A stretch of DNA of 64,000 bases. Origin: an uncultured Ilyobacter sp. (lineage in GTDB: Bacteria; Fusobacteriota; Fusobacteriia; Fusobacteriales; Fusobacteriaceae). Positions 7,722 through 17,221 of the stretch are shown here, piece by piece. Positions within the stretch are counted from its first letter, which is position 1; every line of letters starts with the position of its first letter. The DNA is taken from contig NZ_OY760438.1 of NCBI RefSeq assembly GCF_963663625.1, positions 124,001-188,000 of the forward strand, in the 5' to 3' direction. The notes under the pieces are model-generated. The model saw nothing but the letters and a program-made list of their open reading frames with translations. It did no database searches and was not told the origin of the DNA. The translations under genes were made by a program, and so were the position numbers.

Positions 7722-10203
7722 AAGATTGTTCTATCCAATTTACTATGGTATCTTTTGTTTCTTTTATTATCTCCTCCACCTCTTTTTCAGCTGGGTTTAC
7801 CGCTGGAAAGAAATGAAGTCTCATTTCCCCTCGCATAGGAAATGATCTCCCAAATGGCATCGCCTCATAGGCCCCACCTATACCAAAGGGAACTACAGGT
7901 ATATTAAGCTCTTTTGCTAATATTGCAAAAGATTTTTTAAATTCCTGGACCTCTCCATCCCTTGTTCTTGCTCCCTCGGGAAAAATCACCAGATTTTTCC
8001 CGTCTTTTAAAACTTTTGCAGCTATTTGAAGAGTCTCTTTTAAGTTTTTATTTATATCTACAATTACAACATTACCTCTTTTTGCTAAAAACAACTTTAA
8101 GGGAGTTTTGAATTGAACCACTGTAGCTAGGTAATATGTTTTCTCAAGTTTTTTATTAGATAATGCCTGATTGAAGGCAAATCCATCAGCCAAACTTTGG
8201 TGATTCCCTGCAAAAATACAAGGAATATTTGGTATATTTTCCACACCTGTTTTTTCAAGCTTCAAATGAAATTTAAATATCGGAGCCGTCAGAAGTTTAA
8301 AAATTTTGCTGGCAGTAGCTGATTTAGGCAGATCCACCTCTATATCCTTGTTGAGAATAGTATTCCAGTTTATATCACCTTCATGGTATTTTCCACCCTT
8401 TTCCCTTATAAACTTGCACAGATCCTCTATACTTCCTATATTTACAAATTCATCTTCCTGTATCTCCACTCCAAAGGAATTTTCTATAAAGGATAATATT
8501 TCCACCAAATCTAGAGAGTCAAGTCCTAGATCAAGCTCTAAATGGGACTCTGGAGTTATATCTACTCCGTGGTTTTCTTTTAGATACTTTTCTATCTCCC
8601 TATATTCATTGCTCTGGAGTTCCTCTGATATTTTTTTACCCTCTTTTTCAGCTTCCTTTTCATCAGTTCCCTCTATGAGTTCAGCGAGCTTAAACCTTCT
8701 GAGCTTGCCTAGTTTTGTTTTAGGAAGCTCTTCTTTTACAATTTTTATCTCCAGAATCTTACGGTATTTTGGAGCATTGACATTATATTTGTCTATTATC
8801 TCCCATTTTAGGGTCTCTTTAATATTTGTTATATTAGCATCCTTTATGGCTTCAAAATCAGGATAAACTATTGCCACAAGGTGGTTGTTGTATTCTGTGA
8901 CCGCCATCTCCTGTATCAGTGTGGCATTTTTCATTATCTCCATCTCTATATCTGCCGGGTTTATATTTTTACCATTTGACAGGACTATCATCTCTTTTTT
9001 TCTACCGATCAGGTACAGATGCCCGCCACGTAGCTCCCCTAGATCCCCGGTATGAAACCATCCTTCAGAATCTATCACCTCAGCAGTTGTTTCCGGTCTG
9101 TTGAGATAACCTTTCATCACATTGGGGCCACGTACCAATACCTCACCATCATCTGATATTTTTACCTCTACACCTGGTATGGGCACTCCCGCAGATCCCA
9201 CTCTGGCATCTTTTGGATTATTGAAAGTAATTATAGGTGAGGTCTCAGTAAGCCCGTAACCCTCTAGCATTTTAAACCCTAGGATTGTCAAGTTATTCAT
9301 TATCTCAGGGGCTAATTTCGCTCCTCCTGAAGCCATTATCCTCAAGCTTCCTCCGAAGGCATCATGCACTTTTTTGAATACTTTTTTTCTGAACCAGCTA
9401 AATTTTACCTTTTCGCAGACTCTGAAAAGATAAAGGGCGGCTTTATTGCTGTTTATCTTATTCATTATCCCTTTATGCAAAAGTTCCCAAAGTCTAGGAA
9501 CCCCTATCATTATTGTTATTTTGTGTTTCTGAAGTGCTCCCCTTATGGTTTCTGAGGATACTTCGTCTAACATAACCACCATAGATCCGTTGTGAAACGG
9601 GGCAAAAAGATTTATAACCAGGGGAAACACATGGTGATAAGGGAGAAGGGCAAGAAACCTATCATTTTCGTCATAAAGCTTTATCTCCTTCAAAGCATCT
9701 AGATTAGACATAATATTTCCTATGGTTAACATTACTCCCTTGGGGTTACCAGTTGTTCCTGAGGTATAGAGGATTACTGCTGTCTCCTCTCTTTCCGGAG
9801 AATTTAAAACCCAGTTATCTGGCTGAAAATTTTCCGGTATACTTATATCCTCAAATTTTATTATCCCGACTGGAGAATCAGATAGCCTTTTGGCTTCTAA
9901 GGCTGTCTCGTAATTTTTCTCAGAAGTTAAAATGTACTTCGGGTCAGAATCAGAGAGAACGTATGCAAGTTCTTCAGAGTTATATCCTCCGTCTATGTTT
10001 ATAGTTACTCCGCCATTTTCCCATATGGCAAATACAGAAAAGGCGATCTCAGGTCTGTTTTCTGAAAAGACAACTGCCCTCTTACCCTTTCCAAGATCTA
10101 AGAGCGTGGAATAATATTTGGCACCACGTATCAAATCTTTGTAAGTATATTCTTTATCTCTAAAAAATATGGCTGTCTTCCCGTAGTCCCTGACAAATTC
10201 CAT
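7720..10203 (-). CDS. Fused acyl-AMP ligase, acyl carrier and PlsC acyltransferase
   Basis: An 827-residue three-part enzyme. Residues 1-510 form an acyl-CoA synthetase-type adenylation domain with YTSGTTGNPKG at 146-156, EGYGLTETSP at 314-323 and GWFHTGDLG at 381-389. Residues about 530-605 form an acyl carrier domain with LGLDSLDLVEIL, whose serine 563 should take phosphopantetheine. Residues 640-827 are a lysophospholipid acyltransferase with NHQSLAD (667-673, the NHx4D motif) and FPEGARTRDG (741-750). The order matches Aas-like lysophospholipid recyclers with an added carrier domain: a fatty acid is activated with ATP, loaded on the built-in carrier and transferred to a lysophospholipid at the inner membrane. 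There is no membrane domain of MFS type as in some fusions. Confidence 0.85.
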   Translation of the reverse strand: MEFVRDYGKTAIFFRDKEYTYKDLIRGAKYYSTLLDLGKGKRAVVFSENRPEIAFSVFAIWENGGVTINIDGGYNSEELAYVLSDSDPKYILTSEKNYETALEAKRLSDSPVGIIKFEDISIPENFQPDNWVLNSPEREETAVILYTSGTTGNPKGVMLTIGNIMSNLDALKEIKLYDENDRFLALLPYHHVFPLVINLFAPFHNGSMVVMLDEVSSETIRGALQKHKITIMIGVPRLWELLHKGIMNKINSNKAALYLFRVCEKVKFSWFRKKVFKKVHDAFGGSLRIMASGGAKLAPEIMNNLTILGFKMLEGYGLTETSPIITFNNPKDARVGSAGVPIPGVEVKISDDGEVLVRGPNVMKGYLNRPETTAEVIDSEGWFHTGDLGELRGGHLYLIGRKKEMIVLSNGKNINPADIEMEIMKNATLIQEMAVTEYNNHLVAIVYPDFEAIKDANITNIKETLKWEIIDKYNVNAPKYRKILEIKIVKEELPKTKLGKLRRFKLAELIEGTDEKEAEKEGKKISEELQSNEYREIEKYLKENHGVDITPESHLELDLGLDSLDLVEILSFIENSFGVEIQEDEFVNIGSIEDLCKFIREKGGKYHEGDINWNTILNKDIEVDLPKSATASKIFKLLTAPIFKFHLKLEKTGVENIPNIPCIFAGNHQSLADGFAFNQALSNKKLEKTYYLATVVQFKTPLKLFLAKRGNVVIVDINKNLKETLQIAAKVLKDGKNLVIFPEGARTRDGEVQEFKKSFAILAKELNIPVVPFGIGGAYEAMPFGRSFPMRGEMRLHFFPAVNPAEKEVEEIIKETKDTIVNWIEQS

Positions 10204-10317
10204 ATACCCCTCCTAAAAATCATCATAATTAAAATTTCTTTATAAATCTTAATACGCATTTAAACTGATTATCTTTTTTAAAGCCGGGAATTTATATTAA
10301 ATTTAATCTCAAAATCT

Positions 10318-10464
10318 TTAAAGGTTATCTACAAGATACTCCAATTCCTTCTTGTCCTTTGCAGAAAGATCATATCCTGACTTTAGTTTTTTCAAAACCT
10401 CAGATTCACAGGCACTCATAGATTTCTCCAAAACTTTTATAAGCATTCTCACATAAAAATCCAT
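10318..10464 (-). CDS. Small conserved-looking ORF, 48 residues
   Basis: A 48-codon frame from ATG 10462-10464 to TAA 10318-10320. GGAGG sits nine bases upstream, a much better site than chance frames have here. The product is small and charged (MDFYVRMLIKVLEKSMSA, a KKLKSGYDLS centre and an acidic DKKELEYL end), looks helical, and has two cysteine-free halves apart from one Cys. I do not recognise it. It lies between the two-component kinase and the acyltransferase on the same strand and could be co-transcribed with the latter. Confidence 0.55.
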   Translation of the reverse strand: MDFYVRMLIKVLEKSMSACESEVLKKLKSGYDLSAKDKKELEYLVDNL

Positions 10465-10524
10465 ATATTAAAACCTCCATTCTTTTGTTTGCTTTAGGCA
10501 GAATCATTGTAACATAAATTTTAT

Positions 10525-10563
10525 GAAAAAATAATAGCGAGGGAAATTATCCACCCTCGCTAT
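10525..10563 (-). terminator. Terminator of the two-component operon
   Basis: On the minus strand an ATAGCGAGGG/CCCTCGCTAT stem with a ten-base loop is followed by a T-rich run. The stop codon of the kinase lies within it. Confidence 0.85.
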
Positions 10564-11956
10564 ACTTTGGAAGAGATATTTTAAAAATACTTCCATGACC
10601 TTCTTCACTCTGAATTTCAAGCTCTCCTCCATGCAACTGAAGTATGTGTTTCACAAGAGATAAGCCTAACCCCACACCAGTTTTTTTTACTGTCCTCACA
10701 TTGTCCTCTCTAAAAAAACGCTCTGTCACTCTTGAAATATTTTCTTTCTTTATCCCTATCCCACTGTCTTCTACCACTATCTTGACCAATTCTTCTGTTT
10801 TTTCTCCATACACCCATATAGAACCCCGTTCCCTGTTGTACTTGACAGAATTATTTATAAGATTCATTATTGCCTGTTTTAAGCTGTTACCGTCCCCCAT
10901 AACAAGTGCATCCTCTATACTGCTAAAATCACATTTTAGATCGATCCCTTGGTCAATGGCTATTATCTCCATAATGTCACAGATCTCTTCTCCTAGCTTA
11001 GAAAGCTTAAGTGGTTCAAAAATCTCCTTTATCCTCTGGGGATTTTTGGTAAGAGTCAGAAGATCTCTGGTTATCCCTATCAGCCAATCCATCTCCTCTA
11101 AAACCCTTATGAGGGTCTCTTGATATTCCTCCTTCGTTCTGTCTTTAGACAACTCTATTTCTATCATACTTTTCATGGAGGTCATGGGTGTTTTCAGTTC
11201 ATGACTTACATTAGAAGAGAACTCCTCCATCTTTTTAAAGGAATCCTCCATGCTATCGAGTGAATGATTAATGGTATTTATAAGAGTATCAATTTCATTG
11301 TTTCCGTATCTTTTATCAAATCTCAGAGACAGATCAGGGACCTTCTCTCCTTGGAGAGCCATTCCAAAATCATCAAGCTCTCTCAAGGCTGTAAAGATTT
11401 TCTCCATCGTAAAATTTATCATGCCTACAAAAAAAGCAATGAGTAATAGCATTGTCATTGCCATTATATAGCTAGAAAAATACTTTGTATTAGCTATATA
11501 GGATATATCCTTAGCGACGAGAAGTCTGCTCCCATCAGGAAAGAGACTATTTTTTGGAATTTCAGATATCATTAGATGATACCTTTTATTAGGTACAATC
11601 ACTACATCCAAAACCTTTTTTTTAGAATCCGAAGCCTTTCTTATTATAACGGCAGCATCTTCTAGATTAAAAGATTCCATGAATATCCCGTTGTTATCTC
11701 TGTTAATTACAAGAAAAGACAGGTCTTTTCTAAAACCACCTATTTTTCTCTGAAAATCAACATCTCTATTTTCTAAAACAGAATTAAATTTTTTTACTTC
11801 TGTTATCAGCTCTTTGTCTATCTCATTTATAATCAAAAGGTGTATTGTGTGATTAAAAAGTAGTAAAATTGCCACTATAGCTACAACTGCCATAAGAGAA
11901 CTTATAAGAAAAATCCTTCTTCTCAGTTTATCTTTAGAATAGACAATCTCTTTCAT
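10547..11956 (-). CDS. Sensor histidine kinase, CusS-like
   Basis: A 469-residue inner-membrane kinase with two membrane segments (about 15-42 and 160-182) that bracket a periplasmic domain of roughly 115 residues. A HAMP linker follows (about 183-240), then the dimerisation domain with the phospho-acceptor His 252 in SNVSHELKTPM, and an ATPase domain with NLINNSVKYN (N box), EDSGIGI (G1) and GVGLGLSLVKHI (G2). All catalytic motifs are intact. It follows its response regulator with only an eight-base gap, so the pair is one operon. The periplasmic domain, with few Cys or Met, does not point to copper as the ligand; the signal is unknown. Confidence 0.88.
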   Translation of the reverse strand: MKEIVYSKDKLRRRIFLISSLMAVVAIVAILLLFNHTIHLLIINEIDKELITEVKKFNSVLENRDVDFQRKIGGFRKDLSFLVINRDNNGIFMESFNLEDAAVIIRKASDSKKKVLDVVIVPNKRYHLMISEIPKNSLFPDGSRLLVAKDISYIANTKYFSSYIMAMTMLLLIAFFVGMINFTMEKIFTALRELDDFGMALQGEKVPDLSLRFDKRYGNNEIDTLINTINHSLDSMEDSFKKMEEFSSNVSHELKTPMTSMKSMIEIELSKDRTKEEYQETLIRVLEEMDWLIGITRDLLTLTKNPQRIKEIFEPLKLSKLGEEICDIMEIIAIDQGIDLKCDFSSIEDALVMGDGNSLKQAIMNLINNSVKYNRERGSIWVYGEKTEELVKIVVEDSGIGIKKENISRVTERFFREDNVRTVKKTGVGLGLSLVKHILQLHGGELEIQSEEGHGSIFKISLPKYSEGG

Positions 11957-11964
11957 ACTAAAAA

Positions 11965-12633
11965 TTAAGCTTTTAATATGTATCCTACTCCTCTCACAGT
12001 ATAGATCAATTTATCATCAAAATCCCTGTCTATCTTCTTTCTTAGGTGATTTATATATACATCCACCACATTGGTATCTGTTAGAAAATCTATATTCCAT
12101 ACTTTTTCTGCTATCATTGTCCTAGTGAGCACAAGGTTCTTGTTTCTGATAAAATATTCTAAGAGGGAAAACTCCTTTAAAGTGAGCTCTATATCTTTAC
12201 CTCCCCTCTTTACCTCTCTGTTCAAAAGATTTACAGTTAGGCCCTTCGCCTCAATTATATTCTCCTTATCTTCAGAGTTTCTTCTCAGTACAGCCCTTAT
12301 TCTAGCTAGAAGTTCTGCAAACACAAACGGTTTTGTCAGGTAGTCATCTGCCCCAGCATCTAGTCCCTCTATCCTGTCCTGCACCTGATCTTTAGCCGAA
12401 AGGAGTATTATATAAGCTGGATTTTTTTCCCTTCTCAGGATCCTGCATACCTCTAGACCATTTATTTTCGGTATCATCACATCTAGAATAACGAGATCAT
12501 AATTGTTTATCGATGCTAAATAGACTGCATCTTCACCATTTTCCGTGATGTCAACCTTGTACCCAGCCTCTGTGAGTCCTTTTTTAAGATAGGTCAGAAT
12601 ATTTTGTTCGTCCTCAACAACCAGTATTTTCAT
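11965..12633 (-). CDS. OmpR-family response regulator, CusR-like
   Basis: A 222-residue regulator with a receiver domain (DE at 8-9, phospho-acceptor Asp 51 in LVILDVMIP, conserved K in DDYLTKPF) and a C-terminal winged helix ending in DKLIYTVRGVGYILKA. The pattern is closest, by recall, to the CusR/heavy-metal subgroup, but that does not prove metal sensing here. AAAGGTGAT precedes its ATG. It is the first gene of the operon with the downstream kinase. No efflux or metal genes adjoin it, so targets must lie elsewhere or be the operon itself. Confidence 0.88.
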   Translation of the reverse strand: MKILVVEDEQNILTYLKKGLTEAGYKVDITENGEDAVYLASINNYDLVILDVMIPKINGLEVCRILRREKNPAYIILLSAKDQVQDRIEGLDAGADDYLTKPFVFAELLARIRAVLRRNSEDKENIIEAKGLTVNLLNREVKRGGKDIELTLKEFSLLEYFIRNKNLVLTRTMIAEKVWNIDFLTDTNVVDVYINHLRKKIDRDFDDKLIYTVRGVGYILKA

Positions 12634-12737
12634 AAAAAATCACCTTTCCCCCCAAAATAATATTTTCATTGTAATTTTTTCTAAATTTTAAAAAAATCCC
12701 CAGTTTTTAAAAATCCTTATACTTATTTTATACTAGT

Positions 12738-14027
12738 TTATAAGGAGTAGAACCCTTTCAGAAACTCCTTCAGACTGTAGAGGTCGTCTACACCGCACAT
12801 CTCCCTAATAGAATGCATCGCCAGCATAGGAAGCCCCAAATCGGCAGAATCTATATCTATATGCCCGGCAGAAACAGGGCCTAAGGTGCTTCCCCCTCTT
12901 TCATCAGAATGATTTACAAAATATTGATAAGGAAGCTCATTACTATTGAATATACTTTTTACAACTGCACCGGAAAAAGCATCTGTTGTATAAGAGTGGG
13001 CAGCATTTATCTTTATAGCCGGTCCATTATTTAACATAGGCCTGTTGGTTATATCTGTTTTTTCTCCCTTGGCAGGGTGCACAGCATGAGCACCGTCTAC
13101 AGACACCATGAAGGAACGGTACATAACCCTAAAAAATTCCTCTCTCCCTCCACTATCTAGGGAAAGTATAATCCTTTCCATTATGTTTAGAAGAAGGTTA
13201 GAATCTGCACCTTGCTTAGTTCTGCTGCCTATCTCTTCGTTATCAAAGCACGCCAGTACATTTATACCTGAGTGATCAGGGCATTCTAGCATAGATATTG
13301 CTCCTGCGTATGTAGATGCTAAATTATCTACCTTTCCACAGGATATAAACTCCTCATTCACACCAGTTAAGGTCCCCTTTGTGTATTCATAAAGAAAAAG
13401 CTCCATATCTAGGATCTCATCTTTTTCTATTCCATATTCCATGCTCAAAATATCTAGGATAAAATTTTCATTATTGATCTCTTGATTTATAAGTGCCGCT
13501 ACAGGGAGCATATCACTCTGTTTAGATAACTTTACCCCTTCATTTACATTTCTATTCTGATGTATAGCAAGGTTTGGTATTACTAAAAGAGGCCTGTCTA
13601 TATCCACTATAAGCACCTCAGGTTCTAGTGCATTTCCCCCTTTTACCATTATCCGACCTGCCATTGATAAGGGTCTGTCCATCCATGTATTCAGTATGGG
13701 CCCTCCGTAAACTTCCGTATTCAGCCTCAGATAATTTTTTTCCGATATTGAAACTGGCGAAGGTTTTATTTTAAATCCAGGGGTATCTGTATGATTAGTG
13801 GTGATTTTAAAAGTTCTCTCTCCTCCTCCTACTGAAAAAACAATTATAGTTGAATCATTCCTTTTTACGTAGTATTTCCCGCCCTGATCTATATCCCATT
13901 TATCAGTAAGTCCTAACTCTATGTATCCCTTTTCTATAAATAGTTCCTCTATACTCTTTACAACATGATAAACACTCTTTCCCCTATAGCTAAAATCAAT
14001 GAACTCCTTTGCAAATTGCTTTTTCAA
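12738..14027 (-). CDS. M18 family aminopeptidase
   Basis: A 429-residue cytosolic zinc aminopeptidase of the M18 (aspartyl aminopeptidase, ApeB) family. Family motifs are present: NHTDTPGFKIKPSP (first metal His and Asp), CGKVDNLASTYAG, CFDNEEIGSRTKQGA (metal Asp and catalytic Glu-Glu), and HSDERGGSTLGP with the C-terminal metal His. These enzymes form dodecameric shells and trim N-terminal acidic or neutral residues from peptides. The start is a TTG at 14025-14027 set by GGGGGAG upstream. It is a single gene, transcribed leftward between polymerase IV and the response regulator, and may share peptide turnover with the M17 enzyme at the left edge. Confidence 0.88.
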   Translation of the reverse strand: MKKQFAKEFIDFSYRGKSVYHVVKSIEELFIEKGYIELGLTDKWDIDQGGKYYVKRNDSTIIVFSVGGGERTFKITTNHTDTPGFKIKPSPVSISEKNYLRLNTEVYGGPILNTWMDRPLSMAGRIMVKGGNALEPEVLIVDIDRPLLVIPNLAIHQNRNVNEGVKLSKQSDMLPVAALINQEINNENFILDILSMEYGIEKDEILDMELFLYEYTKGTLTGVNEEFISCGKVDNLASTYAGAISMLECPDHSGINVLACFDNEEIGSRTKQGADSNLLLNIMERIILSLDSGGREEFFRVMYRSFMVSVDGAHAVHPAKGEKTDITNRPMLNNGPAIKINAAHSYTTDAFSGAVVKSIFNSNELPYQYFVNHSDERGGSTLGPVSAGHIDIDSADLGLPMLAMHSIREMCGVDDLYSLKEFLKGFYSL

Positions 14028-14197
14028 AATTTCTCCCCCTAATATCCTACAAAATTCAAAATAAATTTATATCTTCACATTTTTATATTTAAAATCTCTT
14101 TATAATAAGCAGTATATATCCAACTTTTTTATTTCATTAAAATATTTTTTATCTATTTTAATAATACTTTAATCTTTAAAAAAAAACAACTGTTTTC

Positions 14198-15322
14198 CTA
14201 ATCGTTTTTCTCTATTTTTTTTATTTTTTCCTTGAGGAGATCCACACTGTTTTTTTTCTTAAAGAGTTCTCTTTCAGAAAATGAAAGCTGTCTAACGGAT
14301 TTTTGTGTCAGTGCCCCTAAGGATATACCCAAAAGTTTTACCTTCATTGAATAATCAACCGATTCATTGATATTCTCCAGCGTATTCTCAAGTATTTCCC
14401 TTGAGTCCACAAAGTTTTCAAGAGTTTTAGATCTGGTGATTGTTCTTCTGTTTTCAAACCTTACTTTCAAGGTAAGGGTCTTACAAAGCAAACCCTTTCC
14501 CACTAATCTCTCATGTGTCTTATGAAAAATATTCTCTAACTCTCTCTTTATTTCAATCTCTGACTCTAAAGGATATTTAAATGTGCTTTCATTTCCAACT
14601 GAATGAACCCTTCTCTTGTAATCCACCTGTCTGTTGTCCTCACCTTTAGAAGAACAGTAAAGAAATTCTCCCCTGGATTTTCCGAAATAGGAAATAAGTT
14701 CATAGACTGAAAAATTATGCACATCACCAACCGTCAGGATATTTTTTTCTGCAAGAATTTCCTGGAATTTTTTTCCAACTCCAGGTATTATTTTTATATT
14801 TTTTTCACCTATAAATTTTACAAACTCTTTACTATCGTTGAATATATGATACCCTGCTGGTTTTTTTACATCACTGGCAATCTTTGCTGAAAGTTTGTTG
14901 TAACCTATTCCAACAGAGCAGGTTAAACCTGTATTTTCATATATGCCTCTTTGAAATCTCAGGGCAAAATATTCTTTAGATGGATATTTTTTTATAATCT
15001 CCGTTATATCCACATAGCCCTCATCTGAGGCGATGAATTCAACTTTATCAGTAAGTTTAAGAACAAGATTTTTTATTTTACTAGATATTTCTAGGTATTT
15101 TCCCATAGAGACCGGAACAACTACTAGATTTGGGCATAGTTTTCTAGCCTCCATCACAGACATAGCGGATCTCACTCCAAATTTCCTGGCCTCATAGCTG
15201 GCAGTAGTTATAACAGTCCCCCCTACAACCATAGGCTTCCCCTTGAGGGATGGATTATCCCTTATCTCTACCGAAGCATAAAATGCATCCATATCATAAT
15301 GAAGTATAGTTCTTTCTTTCAT
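14198..15322 (-). CDS. dinB: DNA polymerase IV (Y-family translesion polymerase)
   Basis: A 374-residue Y-family polymerase. The catalytic palm motif LHYDMDAFYASVE stands at the start and the second metal-binding pair is in ASDEGYVDIT, where most relatives read SIDEAYLD; the D-E pair is kept. The thumb with helix-hairpin-helix (KIIPGVGKKFQEILAEKN) and the little-finger domain follow, and the C-terminus ends after a lysine-rich stretch without an obvious beta-clamp consensus (a candidate is QLSFSE). It copies past damaged bases without proofreading. No LexA-like box is apparent to me upstream. Confidence 0.87.
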   Translation of the reverse strand: MKERTILHYDMDAFYASVEIRDNPSLKGKPMVVGGTVITTASYEARKFGVRSAMSVMEARKLCPNLVVVPVSMGKYLEISSKIKNLVLKLTDKVEFIASDEGYVDITEIIKKYPSKEYFALRFQRGIYENTGLTCSVGIGYNKLSAKIASDVKKPAGYHIFNDSKEFVKFIGEKNIKIIPGVGKKFQEILAEKNILTVGDVHNFSVYELISYFGKSRGEFLYCSSKGEDNRQVDYKRRVHSVGNESTFKYPLESEIEIKRELENIFHKTHERLVGKGLLCKTLTLKVRFENRRTITRSKTLENFVDSREILENTLENINESVDYSMKVKLLGISLGALTQKSVRQLSFSERELFKKKNSVDLLKEKIKKIEKND

Positions 15323-15530
15323 ACCATATCAGCCCTTTAAAAATATTCTCATTGCATTTTATCATAATTAAACGGAAACATTATTTAATTTCCTCATAAA
15401 TCTACTATAGCCATATATAAATTTATAAGTATCAAAAGTAAAAACAAAGTAAATTTACAAATAAAATTGCATTTTAAGAGGATTAATAATAAGATATAGT
15501 ATAGGACTTTATTCAGGGAAGGAAATTAAT

Positions 15531-16220
15531 ATGACTTTGAAACTATTAGATCGAAAATCAAATGAGAGCAACAGAAATTACGTGTACAGAGTTCTCTTGG
15601 ATAATATAATGAGGCTTAATCTTGAGCCTGGAGAAGGGGTCAGCGAAATAGAGATATCAAAATTGTTAAATGTGAGTAGAACCCCAGTCAGAGAGGCATT
15701 TATAAAATTATCTGAAGAGCGTCTTATAGATGTCTATCCACAAAAGGGAAGTTTCATTTCGCATATTGATCTTGATCTAGTCCACGAAGGAATATTTATG
15801 AGAAGGATAATCGAAAGAGAGGTGCTTCTAGAAGCTATTAGAGATTTTCCAAAAGAAGATTTAATAGAACTGAAAAAAACATTACATTTTCAAAAAGCTA
15901 TAGCAGAATTTGATATTGATTTCAAAGAATTTTTTAAACTTGACAATCTATTTCATGAAATAATTTTTCGGGGCTGTAAAAAAGAGAGAATCTGGGAATC
16001 CATACAGAATATGAATGTCCACTATAATAGACTGAGATATTTAGATGTTTTAGAGCAAACCAGCATAGATAGAGTTATAAAGCAGCATCAGAGTATTATT
16101 GAACATATCGAAAATAAAGATGATGTCGGTATCGACTATCTTTTAGGGGCCCACCTTACCAACATAGTCCCAAAATTAGATTATTTTTCAAAAAAATATC
16201 CTGATTATTTTAAGAAATAA
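15531..16220 (+). CDS. GntR/FCD transcriptional regulator, paralogue 1
   Basis: A 229-residue regulator. Residues about 12-80 form the winged helix (NLEPGEGVSEIEISKLLNVSRTPVREAF) and the remainder an all-helical FCD ligand domain with FHEIIFRG and the metal-type histidines (HYNRLR, HQSIIEHI). It is a close paralogue of the regulator at 25969; the first 90 residues align almost throughout. Both flank the leftward uronate cluster, which suggests that both read related sugar-acid effectors. GGAAGG lies upstream of the ATG. A bidirectional terminator separates it from the convergent AEC carrier. Confidence 0.85.
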   Translation: MTLKLLDRKSNESNRNYVYRVLLDNIMRLNLEPGEGVSEIEISKLLNVSRTPVREAFIKLSEERLIDVYPQKGSFISHIDLDLVHEGIFMRRIIEREVLLEAIRDFPKEDLIELKKTLHFQKAIAEFDIDFKEFFKLDNLFHEIIFRGCKKERIWESIQNMNVHYNRLRYLDVLEQTSIDRVIKQHQSIIEHIENKDDVGIDYLLGAHLTNIVPKLDYFSKKYPDYFKK

Positions 16221-16228
16221 TGTTTTAA

Positions 16229-16259
16229 AATGTTGCCCGCAAACGGGCAACATTTTTTT
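16229..16259. terminator. Bidirectional terminator between GntR and AEC genes
   Basis: An AATGTTGCCCG/CGGGCAACATT stem with a CAAA loop is flanked by As and seven Ts, serving both convergent genes. Confidence 0.9.
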
Positions 16260-17163
16260 AGGCAAAAAACAACATGAAAAATGGTACTGTTACAAGACTT
16301 ACCACAATGGAAAGGGACACTAAATTAGTAGCTAATTTTATATCTCCTCCGCTAATCAGGGTGAATGTCAAGATATTATTCCCTATAGGGGCAAGTCCTG
16401 CAAGAAAAAGAATATTCCTGTCTATCTCGTTAAAGCCTAGAATCTTACTCAAAACTGATCCTATTATCAGACAAAATATAAGTTTAACCCCTATTATTAT
16501 ACACCCTAATCTTGCATTCTCAAGTCCAGGTTCAAAACATATCCCGAGGGCTAGCATAATTAAAGGTCCCATAAGTTTTGAGATTTGCTCTAAAGTAATT
16601 TTTATGGATATTGGTGTATCAATATTAAAAAGATTAAAAATAATTCCAACAATTAAAGATACAATGAGGGGAGTTTTGACTATGTTTAAAAGATTTACAA
16701 ACTTACTCTTGTTATTTTTACTTTCAAAAGTAAATGCATAAAATACTATTGATGACATCATCACTATATTCCCTATGTCAAAAAGTGAAATTCTAAATAT
16801 CTCTTTTTCTCCATAAAAAGCTGTATAAAATGGAAAAATAAAACTCATGTTAAGTATCATCAAAGACCCTATAAAAATATTTTTTTCATAAAAATTCAAT
16901 CTCAAGAATTTATATAGATAATTCCCAAGAGCATACATTATCAAATGCATAATCACTGCTGAAAGAGGATAAAATAAAAGTTGTAACGATATTTTAACCT
17001 GAGATATGGAAAGAAATACAACTGCTGGCAGTATGATATAAAACACTATCTTCAAAAGTGCTTCTCCATCCTCTTTTTTTATAAAATTAAATCTTTTCAA
17101 CACAAATCCTATAAACAAAAAAAATACAATAGGCATTATTTTTAGACTTAAAATTTCAAACAC
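16258..17163 (-). CDS. AEC (auxin efflux carrier) family transporter
   Basis: A 301-residue polytopic inner-membrane protein with about ten hydrophobic segments, arranged as two halves of five, as in the AEC/BASS fold. Conserved family features include the glycine- and asparagine-rich central crossing (LAGLAPIGNNILTFTLISGG). Bacterial AEC members usually carry small dicarboxylates such as malate. It is the last gene of the leftward cluster; a hairpin without a good T run separates it from the SDR gene, so readthrough is likely. Within a uronate operon an export role for an acidic end product, or an alternative uptake role, is inference. Confidence 0.75.
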   Translation of the reverse strand: MFEILSLKIMPIVFFLFIGFVLKRFNFIKKEDGEALLKIVFYIILPAVVFLSISQVKISLQLLFYPLSAVIMHLIMYALGNYLYKFLRLNFYEKNIFIGSLMILNMSFIFPFYTAFYGEKEIFRISLFDIGNIVMMSSIVFYAFTFESKNNKSKFVNLLNIVKTPLIVSLIVGIIFNLFNIDTPISIKITLEQISKLMGPLIMLALGICFEPGLENARLGCIIIGVKLIFCLIIGSVLSKILGFNEIDRNILFLAGLAPIGNNILTFTLISGGDIKLATNLVSLSIVVSLVTVPFFMLFFA

Positions 17164-17183
17164 AATTGCCCCCTATAAAGTTA

Positions 17184-17208
17184 AAGCTGCTGAATAATAC
17201 AGCAGCTT
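17184..17208 (-). terminator. Weak hairpin between SDR and AEC genes
   Basis: An AAGCTGCTG/CAGCAGCTT stem with a seven-base loop but only a broken T tract on the minus strand. It is more likely an attenuator or RNA-stability element than a full stop. Confidence 0.5.
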
Positions 17209-17221
17209 CAATCTTACTTAT

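Noticed and set aside
8306-8866. A 186-codon plus-strand frame
   Set aside because: It is the antisense shadow of the acyl-AMP ligase/acyltransferase gene. It has no ribosome site and is rich in Ser, Phe and Ile, as such shadows are.
10547-12633. Copper-responsive assignment for the CusR/CusS-like pair
   Set aside because: The regulator resembles CusR, but the sensor's periplasmic part lacks the Met/His-rich pattern and no metal efflux genes adjoin it.
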